A stretch of DNA of 6,762 nucleotides from Saprospirales bacterium (GTDB lineage Bacteria; Bacteroidota; Bacteroidia; Chitinophagales; Saprospiraceae), in contig DLXL01000176.1 in NCBI GenBank assembly GCA_003448025.1, forward strand, positions 10,427 through 17,188. Direction: 5' to 3'. Below, in pieces: positions 1 to 5,599 of this stretch. The stretch's first letter is position 1. Each line of letters opens with the position of its first letter. The translations under genes were made by a program, and so were the position numbers. Below the pieces are notes generated by a model. That model saw nothing but the letters and a program-made list of their open reading frames with translations, searched no databases and was not told where the DNA came from.

Positions 1-612
1 GATCTGAAAATTGTCCTCCTTGATAGCGCCACTTGCCTGACTTTGTTTCATGAGCAACCTGAGTTCATCAGCACTGTGTGCCTCATGCTCATCAGCTGGC
101 TGAATGCCTACAGCTTTGAGGATTCTGTTAGCGAAGCCATTTAATACCCAAATAAACGGTTTGAATACCAGGAAAAAAGCCCGCATAGGTAGTGAAACGA
201 ACAGGGTAGTTTCTTCCGGCTTCCGGATGGCAATGGATTTTGGCGCCAATTCGCCAAACACAATGTGCAACACGGTAATGAGGGCAAATGCAACAGGAAG
301 AGCAATTTGATGCGCCGTTTCTTCAGGCACATTCATGCCCAATCCGTGAAAAATGGCGATCAATATTTTGGATACCACTGGCTCACCAATCCAACCAAGG
401 CCAAGGCTTGCAAGCGTTATGCCCAACTGTGTAGCAGACAAATAAGCATCCAGATGGTTCAGGATGTTTTGTGCCACCTTGGCCATCTGATTCCCTCCCT
501 TAGCGCGCAACTCTATCTGAGAGTAGCGCACTTTCACAATGGCAAACTCTGCAGCAACGAAGAATCCATTTAAAAATACCAGGAAAAAGGTAATTAATAT
601 GTCAAATACCAT
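1..612 (-). CDS. CNNM / CorC-HlyC-type 'hemolysin family' membrane protein, N-terminal 204 residues (cut by left edge)
   Basis: This reading frame starts at ATG 612-610 and stays open to base 1. An in-frame TAA at 627-625 lies just upstream, so 612 is the first possible ATG. The 204 residues present form a DUF21 transmembrane domain (CNNM family). Visible signatures are NGFFVAAEFAIVKVR at residues 15-29 in the first membrane segment, ATQLGITLASLGLGWIGEP at 60-78, and HIVFGELAPKSIAI at 116-129. A further hydrophobic stretch lies at about 144-162. The linker ADELRLLMKQSQASG (181-195) normally precedes the paired CBS domains and the C-terminal CorC_HlyC domain, which lie outside the window. Full-length relatives are usually about 420-450 residues, so roughly half is seen. 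Members sit in the inner membrane and are linked to divalent-cation (Mg2+/Co2+) efflux or homeostasis; the name 'hemolysin' is historical. It lies 141 bases downstream of the Cys-rich lipoprotein gene on the same strand. No clear promoter or Shine-Dalgarno sequence is visible before it. Confidence 0.93.
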   Translation of the reverse strand, partial: MVFDILITFFLVFLNGFFVAAEFAIVKVRYSQIELRAKGGNQMAKVAQNILNHLDAYLSATQLGITLASLGLGWIGEPVVSKILIAIFHGLGMNVPEETAHQIALPVAFALITVLHIVFGELAPKSIAIRKPEETTLFVSLPMRAFFLVFKPFIWVLNGFANRILKAVGIQPADEHEAHSADELRLLMKQSQASGAIKEDNFQI

Positions 613-686
613 GAATGCGAAGGTTTACCACTGAAGCCACAATGTTGAGCAGTGATGAAGTGGGCGAAGAGAATTTAATTATTAGA

Positions 687-752
687 CTTGTTGCGATGCT
701 GGATAAAAGAAAATTTGGCCACATCGCGCAAACAGTACTACATCGCAACAAG
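687..752 (-). repeat. 12-base perfect inverted repeat in the spacer between lipoprotein and CNNM-type gene
   Basis: CTTGTTGCGATG at 687-698 is exactly complementary to CATCGCAACAAG at 741-752, with 42 bases between. On the transcribed minus strand the stem starts one base after the stop codon of the lipoprotein gene (stop at 756-754). The bases after the stem in that direction (686 down to about 665) are A/T-rich but hold no uninterrupted T run, so it is a poor fit to a simple intrinsic terminator. It could be a 3'-end stabilising stem or an attenuator before the CNNM-type gene. The rest of the 613-753 spacer shows no gene. Confidence 0.5.
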
Positions 753-753
753 G

Positions 754-1281
754 CTATTGATGATACGCGGTGTTATGCGTCATTACAGTAGCACATTTGG
801 CACATGGTGTGGCAGCTCCGGAGCCACCTTCACAGCCTTTTGGGCAAGTGTAATGCCAAACACCTTTGGCATTTTGAGGTGGTTCATCTTTTTTAGGCGC
901 GGTTGCGGCTGTGGCGCCAGGATTGCTTGCCGGGGCTGCTCCTGCAGGTTGCTGCGCTGCTCCATGATAGGTCTGATTATGTGTCAGGGTAGTACCACAT
1001 TTGGCACAGGGTGTAGCCGCTCCTGCTCCACCAGCGCATCCTTTGGGGCAGGTATAGTGCCATACACCGGCTGCATTTTGAGGTGGTTCGGCAGTTGGAG
1101 CAGCGTTAGCAGCAGGAGCCGCTAATGGATCTGTTAATCCAGGTGTAGTTGAGCTTGTTTTACCTACTGCTTCTTCAGTTGCCAGTGTGGCGCCTTCAGA
1201 TGGGGTGCTGTCGTTAGAACAGGCTTGGCTCAGAATGGCTAAAACGGCGGCAACGGCCAGAATATGGAAATGCTTTTTCAT
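754..1281 (-). CDS. Lipoprotein with two tandem Cys-rich (heavy-metal-binding-domain-like) modules
   Basis: The protein has 175 residues, with ATG at 1281-1279 and TAG at 756-754. Residues 1-20 form a signal peptide ending LSQA before C21, read as a relaxed Bacteroidota lipobox, so the mature protein should be lipid-anchored in the envelope. An Ala/Pro/Thr-rich linker follows. Two 42-residue modules (65-106 and 133-174) agree at 34 of 42 positions and are spaced 68 residues apart. Each holds GVWHYTCPKGC, then CAKC after nine residues, then THN..YH. The four Cys are C78, C82, C92, C95 in the first and C146, C150, C160, C163 in the second; His lie at 75, 101, 106 and at 143, 169, 174. The YTCP...C.KC pattern resembles the heavy-metal binding domain (HMBD) found in copper/silver efflux components, so Zn or Cu binding is a reasonable inference. 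The metal and partner are unknown. It is the middle gene of the minus-strand group. Confidence 0.85.
   Translation of the reverse strand: MKKHFHILAVAAVLAILSQACSNDSTPSEGATLATEEAVGKTSSTTPGLTDPLAAPAANAAPTAEPPQNAAGVWHYTCPKGCAGGAGAATPCAKCGTTLTHNQTYHGAAQQPAGAAPASNPGATAATAPKKDEPPQNAKGVWHYTCPKGCEGGSGAATPCAKCATVMTHNTAYHQ
760..885 (-). repeat. Cys-rich module, copy 2 (residues 133-174 of the lipoprotein)
   Basis: This is the C-terminal copy of the 126-base internal duplication. Relative to copy 1 it changes 8 of 42 residues, and all four Cys and three His are kept. The protein ends one residue after the copy (final residue Q175). Confidence 0.9.
964..1089 (-). repeat. Cys-rich module, copy 1 (residues 65-106 of the lipoprotein)
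   Basis: This is the N-terminal copy of the 126-base duplication and begins EPPQNA like copy 2. The two copies are separated by 78 bases encoding an Ala/Pro/Gly-rich spacer (residues 107-132). Similarity is clear at the DNA level too, for example a shared block around ATTTTGAGGTGGTTC at their upstream ends as read on the plus strand. Confidence 0.9.
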
Positions 1282-1302
1282 AATGAAGGATCAATTTGCC
1301 TG

Positions 1303-1310
1303 CAAAAGTA
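1303..1310 (-). promoter_or_regulatory. Candidate Bacteroidota -7 box for the lipoprotein gene
   Basis: On the minus strand the bases read TACTTTTG, an exact match to TAnnTTTG. The box ends 21 bases before the start codon at 1281, in the 61-base gap after the GH97 gene. No good TTTG -33 box is seen at the expected distance, so the promoter may be weak or the match fortuitous. If real, the lipoprotein can be transcribed separately from GH97. Confidence 0.45.
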
Positions 1311-1342
1311 GTTGTAATATTTTTTTAGATACACTCTAATCA

Positions 1343-3445
1343 TTATTTCGCTTTAAATGACACGGCGCAGCCACCTCCGGCGGCAAGACTTAAATTCAGC
1401 ACATCACCTCTTTTTACCGTTGTTTTGCGGATGCTTACAGGATATGGATTGTCTTTCCAGTGCGCCCCTTTTCCATCTGAATAAATGGTTGCTTCATATT
1501 CCTTGCCAGGCATCAAAAAGTCCAGGGTGGCTTTGAACTGGTGTGGGTTTTCATCCGTGATGCTGCCCAAATACCAGTTCTGGGAGCCTTTTTCTTTGCG
1601 AACTACGGTCATATGGTCTCCAATAGATGCCTGAAGTATTTTGGTGTCGTCCCAATCTACCGGCACATCGCGGATGAACTGGAATACATCCAGCCGCTTC
1701 TCATAATTCTCAGGCAGATCAGCGGCCATTTGCAAAGGACTGTACAACGTTACATAAAGTGCCAGTTGCTTGGCTACCGTGGTATGCACTATCTCCGTTT
1801 TTTTAGGATCATAGGTGCTCATGCGAACCTCAAAAATGCCGGGCGTGTAGTCGATCGGGCCACCTAAGCTGCGGGTAAAAGGCAATATGCATTCGTGTTC
1901 AGGAGGATTTCCGGAACTCCAGGCATTAAATTCGTTTCCCCGGGTAGCTTCGCTGGCAAGCCAGTTGGGCCATGTGCGATGCCAGCCACTGGGCCGAACC
2001 GGTTCATGCATATCCACCATGATTTGGTTTTGGGCGGTACGCTCGGCCACACGCAGATAGTGGTTGTTCATCCACTGACCATCGTGCCATTCTCCGCGGG
2101 GAATGATCTTGCCTACATAACCGGTTTTCACGGAATTTTGTCCGTTTTTTTTCATATATGCACAGGCAGCATCCATTTGCCGCTCATAACTGGGCACAGC
2201 AGAGGAGGTTTCATGGTGCGCAATAATCTTCACCCCTTTCTCTTTGGCATACCGACTAATCCGATCCATATCGAAATCAGGATAGGGTTTGGTAAAGTCA
2301 AACACCTCGTCTTTTAATTTGCCAAACCAGTCTTTCCAACCGGTGTTCCACCCCTCTACCAGTACGCCATCAAAGCCATATTTGGCGGCAAAATCCACGT
2401 ATCGAAGTACATTGTCGGTGTTTGCCCCGTGTTTGCCCTTAACCTCTCTGCCGGTAGCAGCCATCATATCTGCCGTAGCTTCATAATCCCAGGTGGACAA
2501 TCCCACGTGCATTTCCCACCAAACCCCCACGTATTTCTGAGGCTTGATCCAGGAAACGTCGGGAATCTTGCAGGGCTCGTTGAGATTAATGATGAGCTTG
2601 GACTGCAAAATACCGGCTGCATCCTTGCTGAGGAGAATCACGCGCCAGGGGGTATGGAAAGGAATGGTATTAATGGATTTAACGGTTGAATCTGCTGTTG
2701 AAATCAAAAAGGCCTTGAATTTCAGGCTTTTTACATCTGTTTCCAGATGCAAGGCCCCAAAATCTGCCAGTGCAGCCTCTGCAATGGCCAGGTGGGTGCC
2801 ATCAGCCGTGCGCATGGTGATTGGGGTTTGTGTGTTTTTCATCTTCACGATATGCTGGGTAGCAATGGCGTACTCCTTATTATAGGATGCGCAATCTATG
2901 GCGCTGATCTTACTGGTAGAGTACACGTGCTCGTTGGAGTCAAAATCGCCCGGTATCCACCACGCAGTATGGTCGCCGGTCATCTGGAATTCCGTCAATT
3001 CATCGGTAAAGGTGAGCCTGCGACTCTCTACGTCTTTCATTAAGAAATCATATCGAAAACCAATACCATCATTGAATACGCGAAAAACGATGGCTACCGC
3101 GGAGCCCAACTGTCGATGGCCCAGGGTATACCGCAGTTCGTTGTAATGATTGCGGATTTGAGCCACTTCACCCCAAACCGGTTTCCATGTTTCATCAAAA
3201 GTGCTGGTAGTGGCATTAAGTAAGGTGTAGCCGCTTTGTAAATCAGCTTCTCTGGCCTGAAAGCCCAATCTCGACCAGTCTACAATGGTTTTACCATGGA
3301 AACTGATCTTGTAAAATGGCTCTCCGGTTTTGTTGAGTCCTATGCTAACCGCTACCTTCTTATCAGGAGAATTTATAGAACGCAAAGTGTTTTGGGTGGA
3401 TGCCAAAAAGGGCAGCAGCAGGAGCAGAAAGAGAAAATGTTTCAT
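1343..3445 (-). CDS. Secreted glycoside hydrolase family 97 enzyme, SusB-like (inverting alpha-glucosidase type)
   Basis: The 700-residue protein starts at ATG 3445-3443. A TTG two codons upstream is open but would add nothing useful. Residues 1-18 are a signal peptide (MKHFLFLLLLLPFLASTQ). The GH97 parts follow: an N-terminal beta-sandwich (about 22-285), a (beta/alpha)8 barrel (about 290-590) and a C-terminal beta-sandwich (about 595-698). Conserved stretches are YVGVWWEMH (305-313), GVLVEGWNTGW (360-370), IIAHHETSS (407-415), VDMHEPVRPSGWHRTWPN (477-494) and ASEATRGNEF (497-506). E364, E412, E481, E499 and E505 have the same spacing as Glu391, 439, 508, 526 and 532 that I recall for Bacteroides SusB, which include the catalytic and Ca2+-binding residues. 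This points to the inverting alpha-glucosidase branch, not the retaining alpha-galactosidase branch. It should act in the periplasm on alpha-glucosides or starch fragments. No susC/susD pair or regulator is present in the window, so it is not visibly in a polysaccharide-utilisation locus here. Confidence 0.96.
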   Translation of the reverse strand: MKHFLFLLLLLPFLASTQNTLRSINSPDKKVAVSIGLNKTGEPFYKISFHGKTIVDWSRLGFQAREADLQSGYTLLNATTSTFDETWKPVWGEVAQIRNHYNELRYTLGHRQLGSAVAIVFRVFNDGIGFRYDFLMKDVESRRLTFTDELTEFQMTGDHTAWWIPGDFDSNEHVYSTSKISAIDCASYNKEYAIATQHIVKMKNTQTPITMRTADGTHLAIAEAALADFGALHLETDVKSLKFKAFLISTADSTVKSINTIPFHTPWRVILLSKDAAGILQSKLIINLNEPCKIPDVSWIKPQKYVGVWWEMHVGLSTWDYEATADMMAATGREVKGKHGANTDNVLRYVDFAAKYGFDGVLVEGWNTGWKDWFGKLKDEVFDFTKPYPDFDMDRISRYAKEKGVKIIAHHETSSAVPSYERQMDAACAYMKKNGQNSVKTGYVGKIIPRGEWHDGQWMNNHYLRVAERTAQNQIMVDMHEPVRPSGWHRTWPNWLASEATRGNEFNAWSSGNPPEHECILPFTRSLGGPIDYTPGIFEVRMSTYDPKKTEIVHTTVAKQLALYVTLYSPLQMAADLPENYEKRLDVFQFIRDVPVDWDDTKILQASIGDHMTVVRKEKGSQNWYLGSITDENPHQFKATLDFLMPGKEYEATIYSDGKGAHWKDNPYPVSIRKTTVKRGDVLNLSLAAGGGCAVSFKAK

Positions 3446-3462
3446 AGACAATTATTTGTCGG

Positions 3463-3494
3463 CAAAAATGAAGGGTAATATATTGAATCACAAA
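3463..3494 (-). promoter_or_regulatory. Candidate Bacteroidota promoter (-33/-7) of the GH97 gene
   Basis: On the minus strand TTTG (3494-3491) is followed after 20 bases by CATTTTTG (3470-3463), one mismatch from TAnnTTTG. The Bacteroidota consensus is a TTTG-like -33 box some 19-21 bases before TAnnTTTG. The -7 box ends 17 bases before the ATG at 3445, giving a short leader. The -33 box lies inside the left arm of the outer inverted repeat (3486-3504). Confidence 0.55.
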
Positions 3495-3504
3495 GACACA
3501 AAAG
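3486..3504. repeat. Left arm of an older imperfect inverted repeat, split by the miniature element
   Basis: The arm AATCACAAAGACACAAAAG matches at 16 of 19 positions the reverse complement of the sequence formed by joining 3523-3538 (CTTTTATGACTTTGTG) to 3630-3632 (GTT). The right arm is therefore continuous only when the 82-base element and one copy of GACTTTGTG are removed. CACAAAG/CTTTGTG motifs of this kind recur, from memory, as intergenic repeats in many environmental bacteria. Confidence 0.55.
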
Positions 3505-3529
3505 CTCTTGTTTTTGGTGTGTCTTTTAT

Positions 3530-3538
3530 GACTTTGTG
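3530..3538. repeat. 9-base direct repeat GACTTTGTG, left copy (putative target-site duplication)
   Basis: It directly abuts the left end of the palindromic element (3539) and is identical to 3621-3629. The bases before it also resemble those before the right copy (TAT on both sides), so the exact boundary could shift by a few bases. Confidence 0.65.
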
Positions 3539-3620
3539 CACACTACTGAACATTTTGGTTTCAGACCTATAAAGTTTCCAAAAACCTTATAGGTCTGAAA
3601 CCAAAATGTTCAGTAGTATG
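3539..3620. mobile_element. MITE-like 82-base palindromic miniature element
   Basis: Arms 3542-3572 and 3587-3617 are a perfect 31-base inverted repeat. Adding three outer bases per side gives 33 of 34 matches, the single mismatch being 3541 against 3618. The outer ends begin CACACTACTGAAC and the arms run through ATTTTGGTTTCAGACC to CTATAA. The 14-base centre (3573-3586) can pair a further four bases after one mismatch, leaving a loop of about four. The element is flanked flush by 9-base direct repeats. It has no coding capacity, so it would have to be moved in trans by a transposase. A REP-type intergenic palindrome or a stable RNA hairpin are alternatives. Because it lies between divergent genes, it is not needed as a terminator for either neighbour. 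Confidence 0.65.
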
Positions 3621-3629
3621 GACTTTGTG
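3621..3629. repeat. 9-base direct repeat GACTTTGTG, right copy (putative target-site duplication)
   Basis: It abuts the right end of the palindromic element (3620) and is identical to 3530-3538. The following GTTCG continues the older repeat, consistent with an insertion that split it. Confidence 0.65.
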
Positions 3630-3632
3630 GTT

Positions 3633-3860
3633 CGTTTATGGTGTACCGGGTCATGAAAAAGCTACTCAGTAATAAGCAAATATGCTAGAATCATGCGCAT
3701 TTTGAAGGTGTGTTCCATTAGATACTCAAAATTATGCTATTGAAAATGGGAATATGATGGATACACCCATGATTGAAATCATCGTAAATGCTGAGTATAA
3801 TCTTGGCTGTTTTAATTGGAAAACTATCTCTTAACCAACTAAAAACATGTAAAATTGCAT
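3633..3860. other. Gene-free remainder of the divergent spacer
   Basis: This A/T-rich stretch separates the palindromic element from the barrel-protein promoter. Only tiny open frames are present. One, on the plus strand at 3754-3834 (26 codons from ATG, with an open frame extending a few codons upstream), encodes TPMIEIIVNAEYNLG-like sequence that I do not recognise. It could be the decayed tail of a lost gene or chance. No RNA gene was seen. Confidence 0.5.
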
Positions 3861-3868
3861 TATATTTG
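3861..3868 (+). promoter_or_regulatory. Candidate Bacteroidota -7 box for the barrel/hydrolase/ligase group
   Basis: TATATTTG is an exact match to TAnnTTTG and ends 12 bases before the ATG at 3881. Transcription would start only a few bases upstream of that ATG. This argues against the upstream in-frame ATG at 3788 as the true start. No convincing TTTG lies at the -33 position. Confidence 0.5.
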
Positions 3869-3880
3869 ACTGCTTGCACC

Positions 3881-4558
3881 ATGTATCCAATTTTCTCTTT
3901 CACCATCATTCGACATTGGTTTTTCTTTTGTTTGTGGGTAATGATGGCCTTCACACTTTCCGCTCAGGAAGCCCAGCCTGTACGCAACAAAACATCTTCA
4001 GGTATCCGTGCCGGGTTTAATGGAAGTTTGATCTACCCCGGGTTCAGAGGTGGGCTGGAGTACCCGTATAAACGCATAGAATTTACCAGGTATAGAGGAA
4101 AAAAAACGCCAAAAACACGGATTAAAGACCGACTCCTGACTACTGAATTTGGATATTATCATCATCCTACTTTTCATGATAACTTATACCTGTTGTTCGG
4201 CTATACCTTGCGCAGGAGCAAGGCTAACAGGGTGTATTGGGAGTTTGCACCGGCATTGGGTTATAGTCGCACCTTTCTGGGGGGCGAAACATACCGGGTA
4301 AACCATCAAACCGGAGTGGTAACCAGAGTGCGCTGGCCGGGATATCATTATGCTATCCTATCGCTTGGAGGTGGCCCCGGGAAGGCATTCACCCCACGGT
4401 TGTCAGGCTATTCCCGTTTATCTGTATTGGTGATGGCGCCCAGTAATAACATTGTTTACGTCCGCCCAACGCTCGAAGCCGGTATCATTTGGAAACCTGA
4501 ACATTTCCTGACCACAGAACCTCGTATCCTTACACGCACTAAAGGCAAGAAAAAATGA
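3881..4558 (+). CDS. Predicted small outer-membrane beta-barrel protein, function unknown
   Basis: The start at ATG 3881 gives 225 residues. The frame is open back to another ATG at 3788, but 3881 fits better: it places a hydrophobic signal peptide at the N-terminus (residues 1-28, ending FTLSA before QEA) and follows a TAnnTTTG box. The mature part has alternating aromatic/hydrophobic strands typical of a compact barrel. Examples are GIRAGFNGSLIYPGFRGGLEYP (41-62, given as the start of the barrel), LLTTEFGYYHHPTFHDNLYL (85-104), VYWEFAPALGYSRTFLGG (118-135), YHYAILSLGGG (155-165) and VYVRPTLEAGIIW (192-204). The stretch HHPTFHDNLYLLFGY (94-108) looks conserved in similar Bacteroidota hypothetical proteins, as far as I recall. 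It ends in a basic tail (TRTKGKKK). The stop overlaps the next start codon as ATGA (4555-4558), implying translational coupling to the hydrolase. Location in the outer membrane is inferred from composition, and no substrate can be named. Confidence 0.78.
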   Translation: MYPIFSFTIIRHWFFFCLWVMMAFTLSAQEAQPVRNKTSSGIRAGFNGSLIYPGFRGGLEYPYKRIEFTRYRGKKTPKTRIKDRLLTTEFGYYHHPTFHDNLYLLFGYTLRRSKANRVYWEFAPALGYSRTFLGGETYRVNHQTGVVTRVRWPGYHYAILSLGGGPGKAFTPRLSGYSRLSVLVMAPSNNIVYVRPTLEAGIIWKPEHFLTTEPRILTRTKGKKK

Positions 4559-5589
4559 GAAAATACATCTTGTTGCTCAGCACCGTTTTTACCCTTGGCT
4601 CTTGTTTTCGGGAAGAAATTACCTTTTCCACAGATGCCAATGATGTTTTTTTTGTGGAGCACGATGGTGCTTCCATGAGGGTACAAGTGCGCGGAAATAC
4701 CCTAAGTAAATCCTTTTTAATCATTGTTCATGGCGGACCAGGAGGGAGTAGTTATAAGTATATGACCAGTCAAATGGAAGAAATGGTGCATCCTGAAACG
4801 GCGGTCGTTTATTTCGATCAGCGCAATGCCGGAGGTTCACAAGGAAATAATAATGTAGATTACGATGATCTGGAGCAATATGCTTTGGATTTGAGGGATG
4901 TTATCCAGGTGCTTAAAAGTAGATACGGATCAGATATCAGCCTTTTCATATTGTCCAAAAGCTTTGGTGGCATGGTGGCTTGCCAGTACATGACCAGGCC
5001 CGATCGAACAGATGAAAATATCAAAGGCTGGATTTATGCAAATGCAACACACCATTATCCGCTCAACGACAGTCTGAGCCATGCCATGTTGCTTCGTGAA
5101 GGCCGGAAAAATATTATTGCTGGATATAATACAAGCAAATGGCTGGATATCGTTGACTACTGTGAAAAGATCGCGTCTCCTTTTTCCTTTGAGCAGTCCC
5201 TGAAAATCAGCTTGCTGGCTCGTCGTGCACTCTCTATTGTACAAGGGGTGGAACAATATGATGAAAATCCAATCTGGGACAACCTTTTTTCCGAACATAT
5301 TCCCCTGACCAACTACTATTTGGGCAGAACGAATTCTCTGGATCGTAAATTCCATAGATCATTGCATACAATCGGATTTAGAGAAGAATTGTCGCAGGTA
5401 ACCGTGCCTATACTGGTTTGTGCAGCCAGGCATGATTTCCTGTGCCCCAGCGAACTGGAGGAAGATTTTTTTGCGAGAGTAGGCTCAACGGATAAAAAAT
5501 ATCTGATGTTTGAACGGAGTACGCATTTTTTTGAGGAGCAGGAAAGCTATTTGGCTGCTTTTGTAGCATTTATTCTGGAGCATCGCTAA
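4555..5589 (+). CDS. Lipoprotein alpha/beta hydrolase, proline-iminopeptidase-like (S33-type) fold
   Basis: The protein has 344 residues, starting at an ATG that overlaps the previous stop. The signal peptide ends LGS before C17, a good lipobox, so it should be anchored in the periplasm or outer membrane, which is unusual for a fold that is mostly cytosolic. The fold markers appear in order: oxyanion loop HGGPGGSS (59-66), DQRNAGGSQG (88-97), nucleophile elbow LSKSFGG with S136 (133-139), acid D294 in AARHDFLCP (290-298), and catalytic H324 in RSTHFF (321-326). HGGPG plus DQR.xG.S is characteristic of proline iminopeptidases and their relatives, while the middle lid (about 155-280) is divergent. 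The elbow reads S-K-S-F-G rather than the usual G-x-S-x-G. An esterase or peptidase acting on an envelope substrate is plausible, but the substrate is unknown. It sits between a barrel protein and an O-antigen ligase with almost no spacing. Confidence 0.9.
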   Translation: MRKYILLLSTVFTLGSCFREEITFSTDANDVFFVEHDGASMRVQVRGNTLSKSFLIIVHGGPGGSSYKYMTSQMEEMVHPETAVVYFDQRNAGGSQGNNNVDYDDLEQYALDLRDVIQVLKSRYGSDISLFILSKSFGGMVACQYMTRPDRTDENIKGWIYANATHHYPLNDSLSHAMLLREGRKNIIAGYNTSKWLDIVDYCEKIASPFSFEQSLKISLLARRALSIVQGVEQYDENPIWDNLFSEHIPLTNYYLGRTNSLDRKFHRSLHTIGFREELSQVTVPILVCAARHDFLCPSELEEDFFARVGSTDKKYLMFERSTHFFEEQESYLAAFVAFILEHR

Positions 5590-5599
5590 TCTTTGTGCG

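Noticed and set aside
1..4. GATC at the very left end, as at a restriction-cloning boundary
   Set aside because: Four bases at a window edge carry no weight, and the window cut may be arbitrary.
688..1125. Plus-strand open frame of 145 codons opposite the lipoprotein gene
   Set aside because: It is Cys/Arg/Ser-rich translation of the antisense of the duplicated Cys module, with no recognisable domain. The minus-strand frame has a signal peptide and conserved repeats.
1541..3146. Several plus-strand frames (60-140 codons) inside the GH97 gene
   Set aside because: The GH97 frame on the minus strand is continuous over 700 residues with all family motifs, so these are shadows.
3539..3620. Palindrome as a bidirectional intrinsic terminator
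   Set aside because: It lies between divergent genes, where neither needs termination, has no flanking T runs at either end, and has flush direct repeats that fit insertion better.
3754..3834. 26-codon plus-strand frame beginning MMDTPMIEIIVNAEYN
   Set aside because: It is too short, lacks a promoter or recognised similarity, and could be chance or a remnant, so it is described only within the spacer entry.
3788..3880. Upstream in-frame ATG extension of the barrel protein
   Set aside because: It would bury the signal peptide 31 residues in and place the TAnnTTTG box (3861-3868) inside the coding region.
3718..3954. Minus-strand 78-codon frame across the start of the barrel-protein gene
   Set aside because: It overlaps the predicted promoter and signal peptide of the barrel gene, is low-complexity Ile/Lys-rich, and has no recognisable motif.
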